Below, piece after piece: positions 44,233-53,860 of a stretch of DNA of 64,000 nucleotides. The position numbers were made by a program, and so were the translations under genes. The notes beneath the pieces were generated by a model. That model was given only the letters and a program-made list of their open reading frames with translations, was not told the DNA's origin and did no database searches. How positions within the stretch are numbered: the stretch's first letter is position 1; each line of letters begins with the position of its first letter. The stretch is from Setomelanomma holmii (taxonomy: Eukaryota; Ascomycota; Dothideomycetes; Pleosporales; Phaeosphaeriaceae), in assembly GCA_010015745.1 (NCBI GenBank), contig ML978169.1:356086-420085 (forward strand), written 5' to 3'.

Positions 44233-45827
44233 GGGAGAGAGGCAGTAGATAGAAAAAAAGATGTGTCGTTGGTCTATGTTAATGTCAATCTATGTCAGAT
44301 TGAATAGAGTCGTATGCGTATGAATTAGCTGTAAAGTCCTATCATGATCGGCCTACGACTTCAAAACAGAAAGCATGTAGATGCATTGTTGTTGGCGAAG
44401 ATGGTGTAAGAGAATACCGCTCAAAAGTGGCGTGGAGGTGAAAATTGGCTCGTGCGCGTGAGAGGTGTGCACCTGCACTCTCCCGAATCTCTCCTTCCTC
44501 CTACAATCTTTGCTGCACGGACCGCTGCACATCGTTCAAAATCTGTTCCAGACTTCTTCAACCTTTACACTACTTACCTGCCTGTTGTGCACATATATTT
44601 GCTCACGTTGACGGCTCTCTCGCATGGCTCTTATCGCGACATTATAGAGTCGTCGTAATCACACTTCTTACTACGAGGCGCTATGCCTGATCCAAGCAGC
44701 GAATGTCACTACCATCTGCTCTACCAGAAGTTGCTCCAACAACTTACTGAACTCGATCGAGAATACCTGGAAGCTACATGGTCAAGCCAGGCGCATGGTA
44801 TTTGCCTGTGAAGATGCCTGTGATCTGGCGACTTTCGCTAATTAGATTACCCAGCAGCAATAGCTGCTAACAATAGCCAGTAATATAAACATTTCACCTG
44901 CCCTGTTCGCCTTTCATCGCGACTTGTTCAAATGCGAACCCGCGAAAGTCTTGTGCTCCAGCCCAACAAGATAGCACCGGCAAACACCGCTTGTCGACTC
45001 TGGCCATCAGCGATATGGCACTTGATGAAGGATACGAAAGCCCAAAGGAGTTGTCCGAGGTCGAGGCAAACCTTGCGCTGATGTGCAACCTTAATGATCC
45101 CACTGGGTCGCTAAGGTATTCAAGCTTCTCCAGAAGCCTAGCCCGCAATCAACCGTCGCACTTCTGGTTCGTGACCTCGACCCGGGTCTTTCAATTTATT
45201 ATATACAATGCCCGCCTCCCACGAACCCGTTGCGTGCACATCGCGCAACGTCAATGCTTCTGGCGTCCTATTTATGGGCCGATCATTTCTCCATAGCGTT
45301 CGTTTACCCCAGGAAATGCCACGGTCTAGAGCCAGCTGGATCTGAACAAACAGAATGTCACTGCTTTCAACGGCTGTCGACGTTTCTCGGCTGTCCCGTG
45401 TACATATCCACCAGCAATATCGGCGGGCAGATGAAATATCCATCGCATGGCGACCATACCGGGTTCGCAACACTGTCCGGCGCTGGACACTTTGTTGCAC
45501 GAGGTTCAGGGCTCGAGACGGTAGCGAGTGGCTATTTCTCGCCTTCGCTCACAACTTTCTCGTGAATGAGATTGGCTCCTCGAACGGGCCGTGGCGCCCG
45601 CTCATTTGTATGTCGAAACTCTGGAGAACGAGGTGTGCTGGAGAGCTCTGGCATCTTGTGCTCTAGACCTCGTACCCGGAAGAATACGTCAACATTTAAG
45701 AAGGGTGGTATTCGCTACCACTGAATACTTCAGCAAGACAGTACAACACCCACAGTACTCTCCATCTTGTACACTCCGAGCATTATCAGATCGCTACCAA
45801 ATTCGGCCAAAGCAAGATCGTCCCGCC
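44233..45827. other. Intergenic, possible small or decayed frames only
   Basis: Short frames occur (44683-44811; 45014-45296; 45355-45666), but none shows a motif, splice evidence or clear coding character. I do not call a gene. Confidence 0.4.
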
Positions 45828-46555
45828 ATGAAGTACGCATTCAGCACTCTTGCCCTTGCGGCAGCCTCCCTTGCCAGCCCCATCTCGGAAGTCGTCTCTC
45901 GGGATGTAGCACCAACATCATTCAAGATCACGGACGTTGTCTATGGTGGATCAGGCTGCCCTCAGGGAAGCATTGATGTCAAGTGGACTGATAGCAAGAT
46001 CCTCCCCATCTGTGCGTATCACCTCTCAATAGCCAGCTACGGCCTGAACTGACTCTCGCAACAGACTTCAGCAAAGACTTCACCGCCAAGGTCGGATCAA
46101 AGGTCGATGTCGTCGACTCGCGAAAGAACTGCCAAATCAACATCAAGCTCGACTTTGACCCCGGCTTCTCCTTTGCCATCTACTCCGCCGACTACACCGG
46201 CTGGGCAGATCTCGACACCGGCGTAACTGGCACTATCCAGTCGACGTACTACTTCTCCGGCCAGACTGACCAGGCAAGTCTTCACTCCCTCAACATTGTG
46301 CTTGATGCTTATGCTAATGTGGCCAAACAGTCATCCGCAGCAACGTCCATCGACGGTCCCTTCCACGGCAAATACTACAAGCAAGATAACGTACCCATCG
46401 CGCAATGGTCGCCTTGCGGCGGCGATGCCTTGCTCAACGTCAACAGCGAGGTTGCGCTCACGCCGCTTGCGACGCCGGCGAATGGTATTTTGGCTGCGAC
46501 GCGTGAGGGTGGGCGCTTCTTGAATAACTTTTACTTTGCGTGGAAGAAGTGCTAG
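45828..46555 (+). CDS. Small secreted protein, DUF4360-like
   Basis: Secreted protein of 205 residues. The exons are 45828-46011, 46065-46273 and 46331-46555. The signal peptide is MKYAFSTLALAAASLASP. The mature part shows the DUF4360-type pattern: SFKITDVVYGGSGCPQGSI, the RKNCQINIKLD strand, ATYS-like FSFAIYSADYTGWADLD, GTIQSTYYFSGQ and a final FYFAWKKC. The first intron is GTGCGT...CAG. The second has a GC donor (CAG/GCAAGT) and AG acceptor with a GCTAAT branch site. It is 57 nt long with no stop, so it would also be readable if retained. Function unknown; the family is common in fungal secretomes. Confidence 0.85.
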
Positions 46556-47216
46556 ACAATGGGGGCTAGAGTAGTGGGCTTATTAGGGGCTTGTTGATAT
46601 GATGGTTCTTTGTTCAAGAAAGGAAGAGCTTGTTTGGTGTACATACCCTTCGTTGCTATTATAGAAAAGTTCTTACATGTTCATCATATGCCTTTGCGCG
46701 CTCAGAGTGTGTGAGGATCGCCAGCCATCTCAAGCATGCAGAGTCCTATCCTGACACGTATCGGTTTCGCATCTCCACGTCCACAGAATTTCCTGGCTGA
46801 ATAGCAACCCAGCCAGCATGACAAGCAACCTGTTTTCCTATCACACCTCCCTCCACCCCCACCGCTATCACTACATGTCCATCACACGTCTCGCCTCGCC
46901 TATCTTCACCGCTCCACCTTCTGCCGAAACACACGACATCGCCGACCGTCGCAAACTGCATCACAACATACGACGTATGTTCTCCTGGCCTGATGCCTCG
47001 AAAGAGTTCTCACGTCAATATGCGTTGATATATCTTAACCAAACTTCTCATCCTTGCGCGTACCAGGAATGACTTGTATCTGTTCCTGTCTTGCAGAGAT
47101 GCGAGGGTCATATAAGTACATTGATGCGAAGTGACATGTTCAGGATGTGAGGCTCGGAAATAGGGCATGCATGGTGTGCGAGGGCGGACTGATGCCCAAG
47201 AAAAAGGGCACGAGCC
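46556..47216. other. No recognised gene
   Basis: Gap between convergent genes. An 84-residue frame at 46818-47072 has no recognisable feature. Confidence 0.4.
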
Positions 47217-49811
47217 TCATTGCTCGGAACTAGCTATGTCTCCGCCAAGCTCATCACTTCCACTTCCGCTTCCAGTACTGCTTTCCACCGCTTGTTCGTG
47301 GCTTCGTTCAGTCTCACCCACACTCTCTACATAACTCGGCGGCCCCAGCTCCTCCCGCTCGCCATTCCCACCCTTGACCCAAACCTTGTTCAGCTCTTCA
47401 TCGATCTCCGTTTTCCTCTTCTTCCACATCTCAACCTTGCTCAATCGGTCGCGCAACTCCGCGAGTTCCTTTTCGACGGAAGATTTTTCGGACTCGGTGC
47501 CGATGCGCTGGAAGGCCCAGTCCTCGCCGGCGTCGCCGCCCCCGAGGGTGAGCGTGAAGGTGTGGTATCGTTTGAGCGAGGCGCGGGTGGAGATTGTGAT
47601 TAGTGCTGCGCGATGCAATGTTAGCTTTGTCCATTCGGTGTTTGGGTCTGGTGGGATGGGAAACGTACTTATGCCCTTCGCTTTACACCGCTCGTACAAC
47701 AAGCCCTCGACATCACTACTCACCGCGCTCGTTCCCTCATCGACAAACGCATACCGCGGCTCGTGATACAGTAACCGCGCGACTCCCATACGTTGTTTCT
47801 CACCGCCGCTGAACACGTCTTTCCACATCTTTTTCGTGTCCCAGCCACCCTCGCGATCGGGAATGTAGCCCAGCTTCGCTTCCTCCAGGATCTGGCTGAG
47901 TTCGAAGTCACGACGGCCAGCATCCTTCATGTCCACGGCGGTGTGCGGGTAAATGACTTGGTCGCGTAGTGTGCCAGTGGAGAGATACGGTCGTTGAGGG
48001 AGGAACATGATGCCGTCGACGCCGTTGCTGCGCGGACGCGACACGAGGCCGCGGTACGTGGGCCAAAGACCAGCAACGATGCGCGCCACGGCAGATTTGC
48101 CGACGCCATTGGGGCCAGTGATGAGGAGGTGTTCGCCGGAATGGACGATGAAGGAGAGGGATTCGACGAGTTCGTCGCCGCCCATGGGGAAGAGTGCTGG
48201 TGCGACGACGGGGACGTGTTCGAGACGGATGCCGTCGAAGCCTTTGTGCACTGTGCCTTGGACATCGGCGACGGAGAAGAGCTCAGGACGCGTTCCTGGG
48301 GGTGGATAGTATGCGTCTGCATGAACGCGATGGAGAGTGCTGATTAGCGTGTATACACGCGAAGTGTATCCCGCGAGCTCGGATAGATCCTTGATGCTGT
48401 ACATCATGCGTCCTCCTGCATCGGCAAGAGATAGCATGAGTCTCTTGTTTGTGATGAAGTCCTTCATCCTGTTGCGCTCGCGACTGGTCTTTTCGCTACC
48501 AGATGTCTCTGTAAGTCCGTCGAGGCCGCCCCAAGCTGGAAGAAACACGGGTAGGGAGGTGATGAGGTAGCCAAAGGCGGACCATGAGTACTTGAGTACA
48601 AAGTCTTCGAGCATGTTGTAGCGGATCTTCAGGCTGTAGATGCCTTCCATCCAGTGTTTGAGGTCCTTGAAGCCGCGCTCGAGGAAGTGTTTTTCCATCT
48701 GGTCGCCGCCGTAGAAAGCGACTTCTTCCGCATTGGCGATGAGACGAGCATGCAGGGCGCGGAATTCTCCTTCTCTTCGGCCTTCGACAGCCTTGAGCTT
48801 GCCAAACGGTGGTGACAGTCGCCGCAGTATCGTCGCAGTGAGGAAGTAATTGCTTAGCAGTCCGGTCAGTGCCAGAGGACCTAGCGATCTGAACAGCTGG
48901 TAATTGAAGACACAGAGATCGACAAAAGGTTTCCCTAGCGAAGAGTATAGCGATGCCGCACTGGCGCAGAATAGCGTGAGATCTTGCGTGATGAACTGAT
49001 CTGCACCTTGTCCGACTCCACCGTCCAGATTCGACAGTTTGTAGTAGTTGAGATGGTCATTGAGATACAAGTCGTGAATGTATCGAGTGAGTCGTGTTCG
49101 GAAAGCGATCGAGACCTTGCTCTGCAGGAACTTGATCATGGCATTTGTGTAAGAAGAGAATGTTCCCACACCAAGCCACTTCACGATGCCCCATAGGAAA
49201 GCTTTGCCATTGCCCGCGACCAGATCTCGTACAATCTCTCCGTCGAGGCGAGCCACTACCAGTGATAGGTATGTCCTTAGCATCAGGAAGACACTGTGGC
49301 TGACCAGCAGGCCTGTCTCCTTACTGTTCCACCGCGGTATCATGATATTCAGCAGACTCAGGAACTGATGCAGAAATGCGAGGTTCAAGCCCGGCTTGGT
49401 CTGCGGTGGTGGAGCCTGCGAATTGCTCGCGTCGGCCATGCGCGCGGCGCGTGGAGGCTGGAGAAAGAGTCTGCGGTGCGCATCGAACGTCGTCGGCTTG
49501 GTCGGATTGATGACTACTTTCGAGGTCGAGTCGCGATACGGCACGTAGATCGTCCTCGAGCCATCTTTGTTCTTGACACCCGAGTTGCGTCGCAGCAATC
49601 GCCGCCCCGTCTCCTTCTCCTTCCGCCTGTCCTTGTACCACTTTTGGCCTCCATAGCCAGCGCCTATGATGGTGAAGAGCAGCGTGATTGTGGACACAAT
49701 CTTTGTGAGCTTGGATGCGCCCCGGACGCGGGTCTTGACGAGTTTCGCATAATGGTCGTATAGTGCGAGGAGCGGATCATGAGGCTGTCGTAGTGTCGAT
49801 TGCGCGGCCAT
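47217..49811 (-). CDS. Peroxisomal ABC half-transporter (ABCD / PXA type)
   Basis: A predicted peroxisomal membrane half-transporter that imports long-chain acyl-CoA for beta-oxidation, working as a dimer. The frame is open for 864 codons, but 47668-47606 looks like a 63-nt in-frame intron (GTACGT, GCTAAC, CAG), giving KGITLITIS and about 843 residues. The membrane domain (about 145-500) includes WNSKETGLLVSHSVFLMLRTYLSL and NADQFITQDL-like GQGADQFITQDL. Walker A GPNGVGKS is at ~565, the ABC signature FSGGEKQRM at ~666 and Walker B YAFVDEGTSAVS. The C-terminal tail has a coiled coil (VEKELAELRDRLSKVEMW). Whether it is the PXA1 or PXA2 partner is not clear. Confidence 0.93.
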   Translation of the reverse strand: MAAQSTLRQPHDPLLALYDHYAKLVKTRVRGASKLTKIVSTITLLFTIIGAGYGGQKWYKDRRKEKETGRRLLRRNSGVKNKDGSRTIYVPYRDSTSKVVINPTKPTTFDAHRRLFLQPPRAARMADASNSQAPPPQTKPGLNLAFLHQFLSLLNIMIPRWNSKETGLLVSHSVFLMLRTYLSLVVARLDGEIVRDLVAGNGKAFLWGIVKWLGVGTFSSYTNAMIKFLQSKVSIAFRTRLTRYIHDLYLNDHLNYYKLSNLDGGVGQGADQFITQDLTLFCASAASLYSSLGKPFVDLCVFNYQLFRSLGPLALTGLLSNYFLTATILRRLSPPFGKLKAVEGRREGEFRALHARLIANAEEVAFYGGDQMEKHFLERGFKDLKHWMEGIYSLKIRYNMLEDFVLKYSWSAFGYLITSLPVFLPAWGGLDGLTETSGSEKTSRERNRMKDFITNKRLMLSLADAGGRMMYSIKDLSELAGYTSRVYTLISTLHRVHADAYYPPPGTRPELFSVADVQGTVHKGFDGIRLEHVPVVAPALFPMGGDELVESLSFIVHSGEHLLITGPNGVGKSAVARIVAGLWPTYRGLVSRPRSNGVDGIMFLPQRPYLSTGTLRDQVIYPHTAVDMKDAGRRDFELSQILEEAKLGYIPDREGGWDTKKMWKDVFSGGEKQRMGVARLLYHEPRYAFVDEGTSAVSSDVEGLLYERCKAKGISTFPIPPDPNTEWTKLTLHRAALITISTRASLKRYHTFTLTLGGGDAGEDWAFQRIGTESEKSSVEKELAELRDRLSKVEMWKKRKTEIDEELNKVWVKGGNGEREELGPPSYVESVGETERSHEQAVESSTGSGSGSDELGGDIASSEQ

Positions 49812-50183
49812 TGCAGGCCATCGATGTCCCCGTCGAGGAGAAGATCATGTCGTGGTGCGTCAAGGAGCTTCGTGGCGCGTAGGATGAAGCTGTGGCATGT
49901 GAGTCGCGATGATGCGTGCTGGGGGCGACTGAGCCGAGGCATGTGAATGTGCCACGTGCGGCTCTGGGGAAGCCGTATCTGGGGCAGCCACTTCTAACCC
50001 ATGTGCCCCAGGAGATAGTGCAACAACATCGACGTCTACATGAAGATTATAGGATTAACCTCGCGATACCCCAGGTTCGGCAACAACTCCGTATTTAATC
50101 AAGATCACGATTCACAGCCGCAGAGCGAAAGAATCACGCGAGTCCTGCGCGACCACATTGAATTGAAGTATCGACAACCCCTT
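49812..50183. other. Gap between the ABC transporter and the GNAT gene
   Basis: 5' flank of the ABC transporter and 3' flank of the acetyltransferase; no gene seen. Confidence 0.45.
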
Positions 50184-50822
50184 TCAAACATACTGTCCAT
50201 ATATCCAATACCCTCCATGCCTCCACGCTCCTCCTAGAAACACAGCCTCCGTCTCAGTCTTCCATCCCACCTCTTTGAAGCCAGCTTTCTTCAGCACCGC
50301 GAGACTCGCCGGGTTACCTTCGTCGACTCCGGCTTCCACGTAGAAGACCTTTTCTCCCTTTGCCTTTTCGTTCGCAACTGATTGAGCATATGCAGAGAGT
50401 ACGGCCTTGGCAGCTTCACTCGCATACCCTTTTCCCCACGCACGCTTGTAAATCGCATACCCAATAACCCTCAAATCCACTTCTTTCCCTTCATTCCCAT
50501 CAATCTTCGGGGGCGGCAGCGTCGGTCCATCCTGCCTCCTCAACCCGATGCTGCCTATGTGCACACCTGGATTCTCTTCTGTGCTTTCAACACCGTCCAC
50601 TTTGGCGAATACAGCATAGTATAGATTGTCCCGCTTGGTAATGGCGTCGACCATCCATTCCCGGCTTTCTTGGTAGGAGTGACATGGGCCATGGAGTGAC
50701 CAGGATGTAGTATCGAGATCGCTCCAGTCTTCATGAAAGTATTGCACGTGAGGGTGGCCCGGAGTCGTGTCGGTCAGGCGAAGGAGGGTGAGGCGGGTGG
50801 TGTGGATCAGAGACTGGATCAT
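50184..50822 (-). CDS. GNAT-family N-acetyltransferase
   Basis: Single-exon protein of 212 residues starting at MIQSLIHTTRLTLLRL; the frame also extends upstream to 50921, but this ATG aligns with the typical beginning of the RimJ/RimL-like group. Acetyl-CoA binding is suggested by VIGYAIYKRAWGKGYASEAAKAVL, which contains the RxxGxGxA-type loop. Later segments (VEAGVDEGNPASLAVLKKAGF) match the NxxSxxxxxKxGF motif of the family. It acetylates an amino group of an unknown substrate. Confidence 0.88.
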   Translation of the reverse strand: MIQSLIHTTRLTLLRLTDTTPGHPHVQYFHEDWSDLDTTSWSLHGPCHSYQESREWMVDAITKRDNLYYAVFAKVDGVESTEENPGVHIGSIGLRRQDGPTLPPPKIDGNEGKEVDLRVIGYAIYKRAWGKGYASEAAKAVLSAYAQSVANEKAKGEKVFYVEAGVDEGNPASLAVLKKAGFKEVGWKTETEAVFLGGAWRHGGYWIYGQYV

Positions 50823-51273
50823 GACTGGAATTGAAATGTAAAGTCGACGTAACCCTTTGATATAGATTGAGCGGATGAAATTGTTTGATGTTCGACCCCT
50901 TGGACTGCTGCAGATAGTCATCAGGCTATAGTATGGTGTTGTGGTGAGTCAAGCCCTAAGCGACCAAAATTTCATCACGAGGATACATAGCTCGCGCTTA
51001 TGCATATAGTTGGAGAGTTGGCTTACAGTCATCAATGCATATCGTATCTCGCATCGTTGAGGGAGCGACATTGTTGCCTTCCAGACCTGTCCAGCCACCG
51101 CGTGAGAACGCGGGCCTAGCGCGACTCGCCTCCTGTCGTTTGCAACGCACCTTTCAGATGGCAGCGCACAATATCATTTTCAGCTTGCTGAATAGCATTC
51201 GACCTCGCAAGTATTTCAGATCACCTTTTTTTTTTTACATTCAATCTCTTGTTACATACGCTGGATGACTCAT
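50823..51273. other. No recognised gene
   Basis: Upstream region of the GNAT gene and 3' end of the CaiB/BaiF gene. A T-run (TTTTTTTTTT) lies near 51228. Confidence 0.4.
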
Positions 51274-53152
51274 TCACGCTACGACCTCGGTCATCAAATT
51301 CTCTGGCCAACGCGGCTGGTCTACTCCGTTTCCTCGCGTTCCCACATTGTACCGCAACTCGACCTTGCCATTTGGGTACTGCACGATTGGCTTTACGCCC
51401 CTGACATCCTTGCCAATGGCACCGGAATGTCGTATCTCAAAGAAGTCGGGCTTGAGTAGAACGTCATTGGCGTTTGTCTTTATCATCTGCATGAATCGAG
51501 GGAGTGTGTAGCCCATATTATGGTGGTGCCGGAATACCTGACGGCCGTTGCGAGTCCATACGTCCTCCCAAACGTCTTTGGGATAGACACCGACGCTATT
51601 GACTAACCATTGTGAGTAGTAATTAAGTGCAACCTGTTCTCCTTCAGTCCTGAAGTTGGTCAACATTTCGATCACAACTTACGTCAACCTTGTAAGAGCC
51701 ACCTTGAGCACCGCGGCGCAACAGCGCGTTCAGAACAGCAATAACGCCAGACGTGCCAGTGCAGAAGTCACTATTAGGAAACACTGGTGTTACTGGCTCG
51801 TCGTTGCCCATGGCTCGGCCAAACTCTGTCGATACGCCGCAGCATGCGTCAGAGATTTGCTGCCAGCCACTTCGATATGACCACGGACCATTCCAGCCGT
51901 AACAGTTCTCGCGCACCACGATAAGTCCTCGTTCTCGATCTTTGGTGAGGTCCACCAAATCGTCCATACTCAGACCATACTTGTTCAGCACGTCGGGTCG
52001 ATATCCTTGCACGACAACATCGGCCTCACGTATCAGAGCGCACAGCTTCTCCAGATCTTCTGCCTTTCGGAAGTCGAGATGAGAGCTCCACTTGCCCCAA
52101 CTGAGATCGACATGCAGGTTAGACATGTCGCAAAGATGTTCTCCTGTTACCCTCATAACAGATGCTCCGAGCTCCGCCAGTCCCCGCGTCATGGCAGGCG
52201 CGGCAATAATGCGTGTCAAATCAACAATTTTCAGTCCAGCCAGAGGTCTTCTCGCTGATGTCTCAGCAATATCCGGCCACCAGCATGCAGGCTGCTTCGT
52301 GTTCTCGACGTCGTGTACCTCGTACAGTCCTACATGAGCAATGGCTTTTCCGTGCTCGCTGTTCTTAAACTCCTCTGTCGTCCAACAAATCGTTCCAGCC
52401 TGCTTATACACATCAGATGTCAAACGTTGCATTTCACTGGACTCAATTTGCGCCATCTTTTCCTCATACGGAGCCCATGCCTCTCCCCAGGTGGCGACAT
52501 CTTTGTTGTGTGGAAGTCTCACACTATCCTGCGATGGCTCAGGGTTCATCGAACCGTGTAAATGAAAATACCGGCCGTCTTTGCACTGGTAAATGTTTGT
52601 GGCGGAGCTCCGGTATAAACTGCTAGCCATGTTGTGCAAGTCACAGTTCTTAAAGTACTTGTCGTATGCTGCTTTGCCTTTTGGTGAGGCGGATGACGCG
52701 TAGCCCAGAGCTTCACCTTCTGGGTCGATGGTGTTGAGCAGAATGGACATGAAGAATAATTGTGCGTGGTCCCTATGCACAAGTCTTAGCAACTGGTGAC
52801 TTGAGGCACGTCATGCTAGCCCTTCAAATTGTACTCACGTATTGATCACAGCTTCCTGAGACTCAACGCCGTACTTTCGCTTCAACAGAACGTTGACCAT
52901 TGCTGCCTCCAGACCCTTCAGGGCAGAAATGCTCTCTGCGAAACGCCAGTTGATGGGGATGCTTGGCTTGTCGGTGCCTTCGAATCGCACCGCTTTCGCA
53001 CATTCCTCGATCTCGCTTGGTAATGTCGAAGCGACGAGCGAATTATTGAGTATGCCATCTTGGAAAATTCTGCGTGTCTCTTCAGGGATGGAGTAGGATG
53101 CCAATTTGCCGTTCGCCCCATTTGTATGTCCATCCACGCCATTGACGACCAT
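51274..53152 (-). CDS. CaiB/BaiF family (family III) CoA-transferase
   Basis: Predicted protein of 587 residues that moves CoA between carboxylic acids or acts on acyl-CoA esters. The exons are 53152-52839, 52772-51683 and 51633-51274, with introns GTGAGT...TAG and GTAAGT...CAG. ATG 53152 (MVVNGVDG) is the first true ATG in the frame. Two CaiB-like regions are visible. The N-terminal half has FAESISALKGLEAAMVNVLL, LGYASSASPKG and YRSSATNIYQCKDGRYFHLHG. The second half has PLAGLKIVDLTRIIAAPAMTRGLAELGASVMRV and NSDFCTGTSGVIAVLNALL. It is divergent to the AtuA-like gene at 53861 and shares its promoter region. Confidence 0.9.
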
Positions 53153-53860
53153 TCTCAGTGCGAACAAAGAACAACGAAATAGCCCGTCAAGATGTCAAGA
53201 AGTGTGTGGAGTTGGGACAAATATATCGATGTCCTTTAGATAAACTATGGTGAAATACGAACGCCAAAAGACGTCTATTCAGGCATTTAGGGGTTTAAGT
53301 CTATCGGCTACAAGAACTGATAACTAGGCACATGTACCGTCCAAGTGGCTGCACCGGCACGCTCCATCGCTCGCGGAATTGTATTTCCCAAGCTTCCCCA
53401 AGTTGTGCTGGAGGTGTGTGTTGTACCGGTACGCTCGGCCCGCGGCCGACTCGATTTGGCTGACTCGCACTGCTTGACTAATCACGACCAATCCCAGCCA
53501 ACTCCCCGCACACAATACAATGGAAGGACAGGGTGTGTATGTGAGAGTTGACTCCGAGGCTGTTCGGTTCATCGTCGTCAAATACTAGGGAGGAACGATT
53601 GGTGTGTGTCGCCGTTGCTTCAAATGGTTGTCCGGTGACGCTGACACCAAGACCACGGGAATCGGATTCCATTTCACGCAATCGGAGAGGTATCACACCT
53701 TTAAATCTCCAGTGGGACATAGCTGAAGGCTCGCCCGCATGCCGCCTAGGCTAGCGACAAGTTAACAAGGCACCGAAGGTCTCCTAGCAGCTATATGCCA
53801 CATACAAGCAACTTTCTAAAATTGTGCGTTACACGCGTCTCTTTGAAAGAAAATTTCGAA
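53153..53860. promoter_or_regulatory. Shared promoter region of the CaiB/BaiF and AtuA-like genes
   Basis: This 708-bp gap lies between two divergent ATGs. No coding sequence is supported. I cannot name a binding site with confidence. The head-to-head layout suggests joint control. Confidence 0.5.

Noticed and set aside
44683..45666. Several short frames suggesting a spliced gene
   Set aside because: I could not join them with credible splice sites or recognise a domain.
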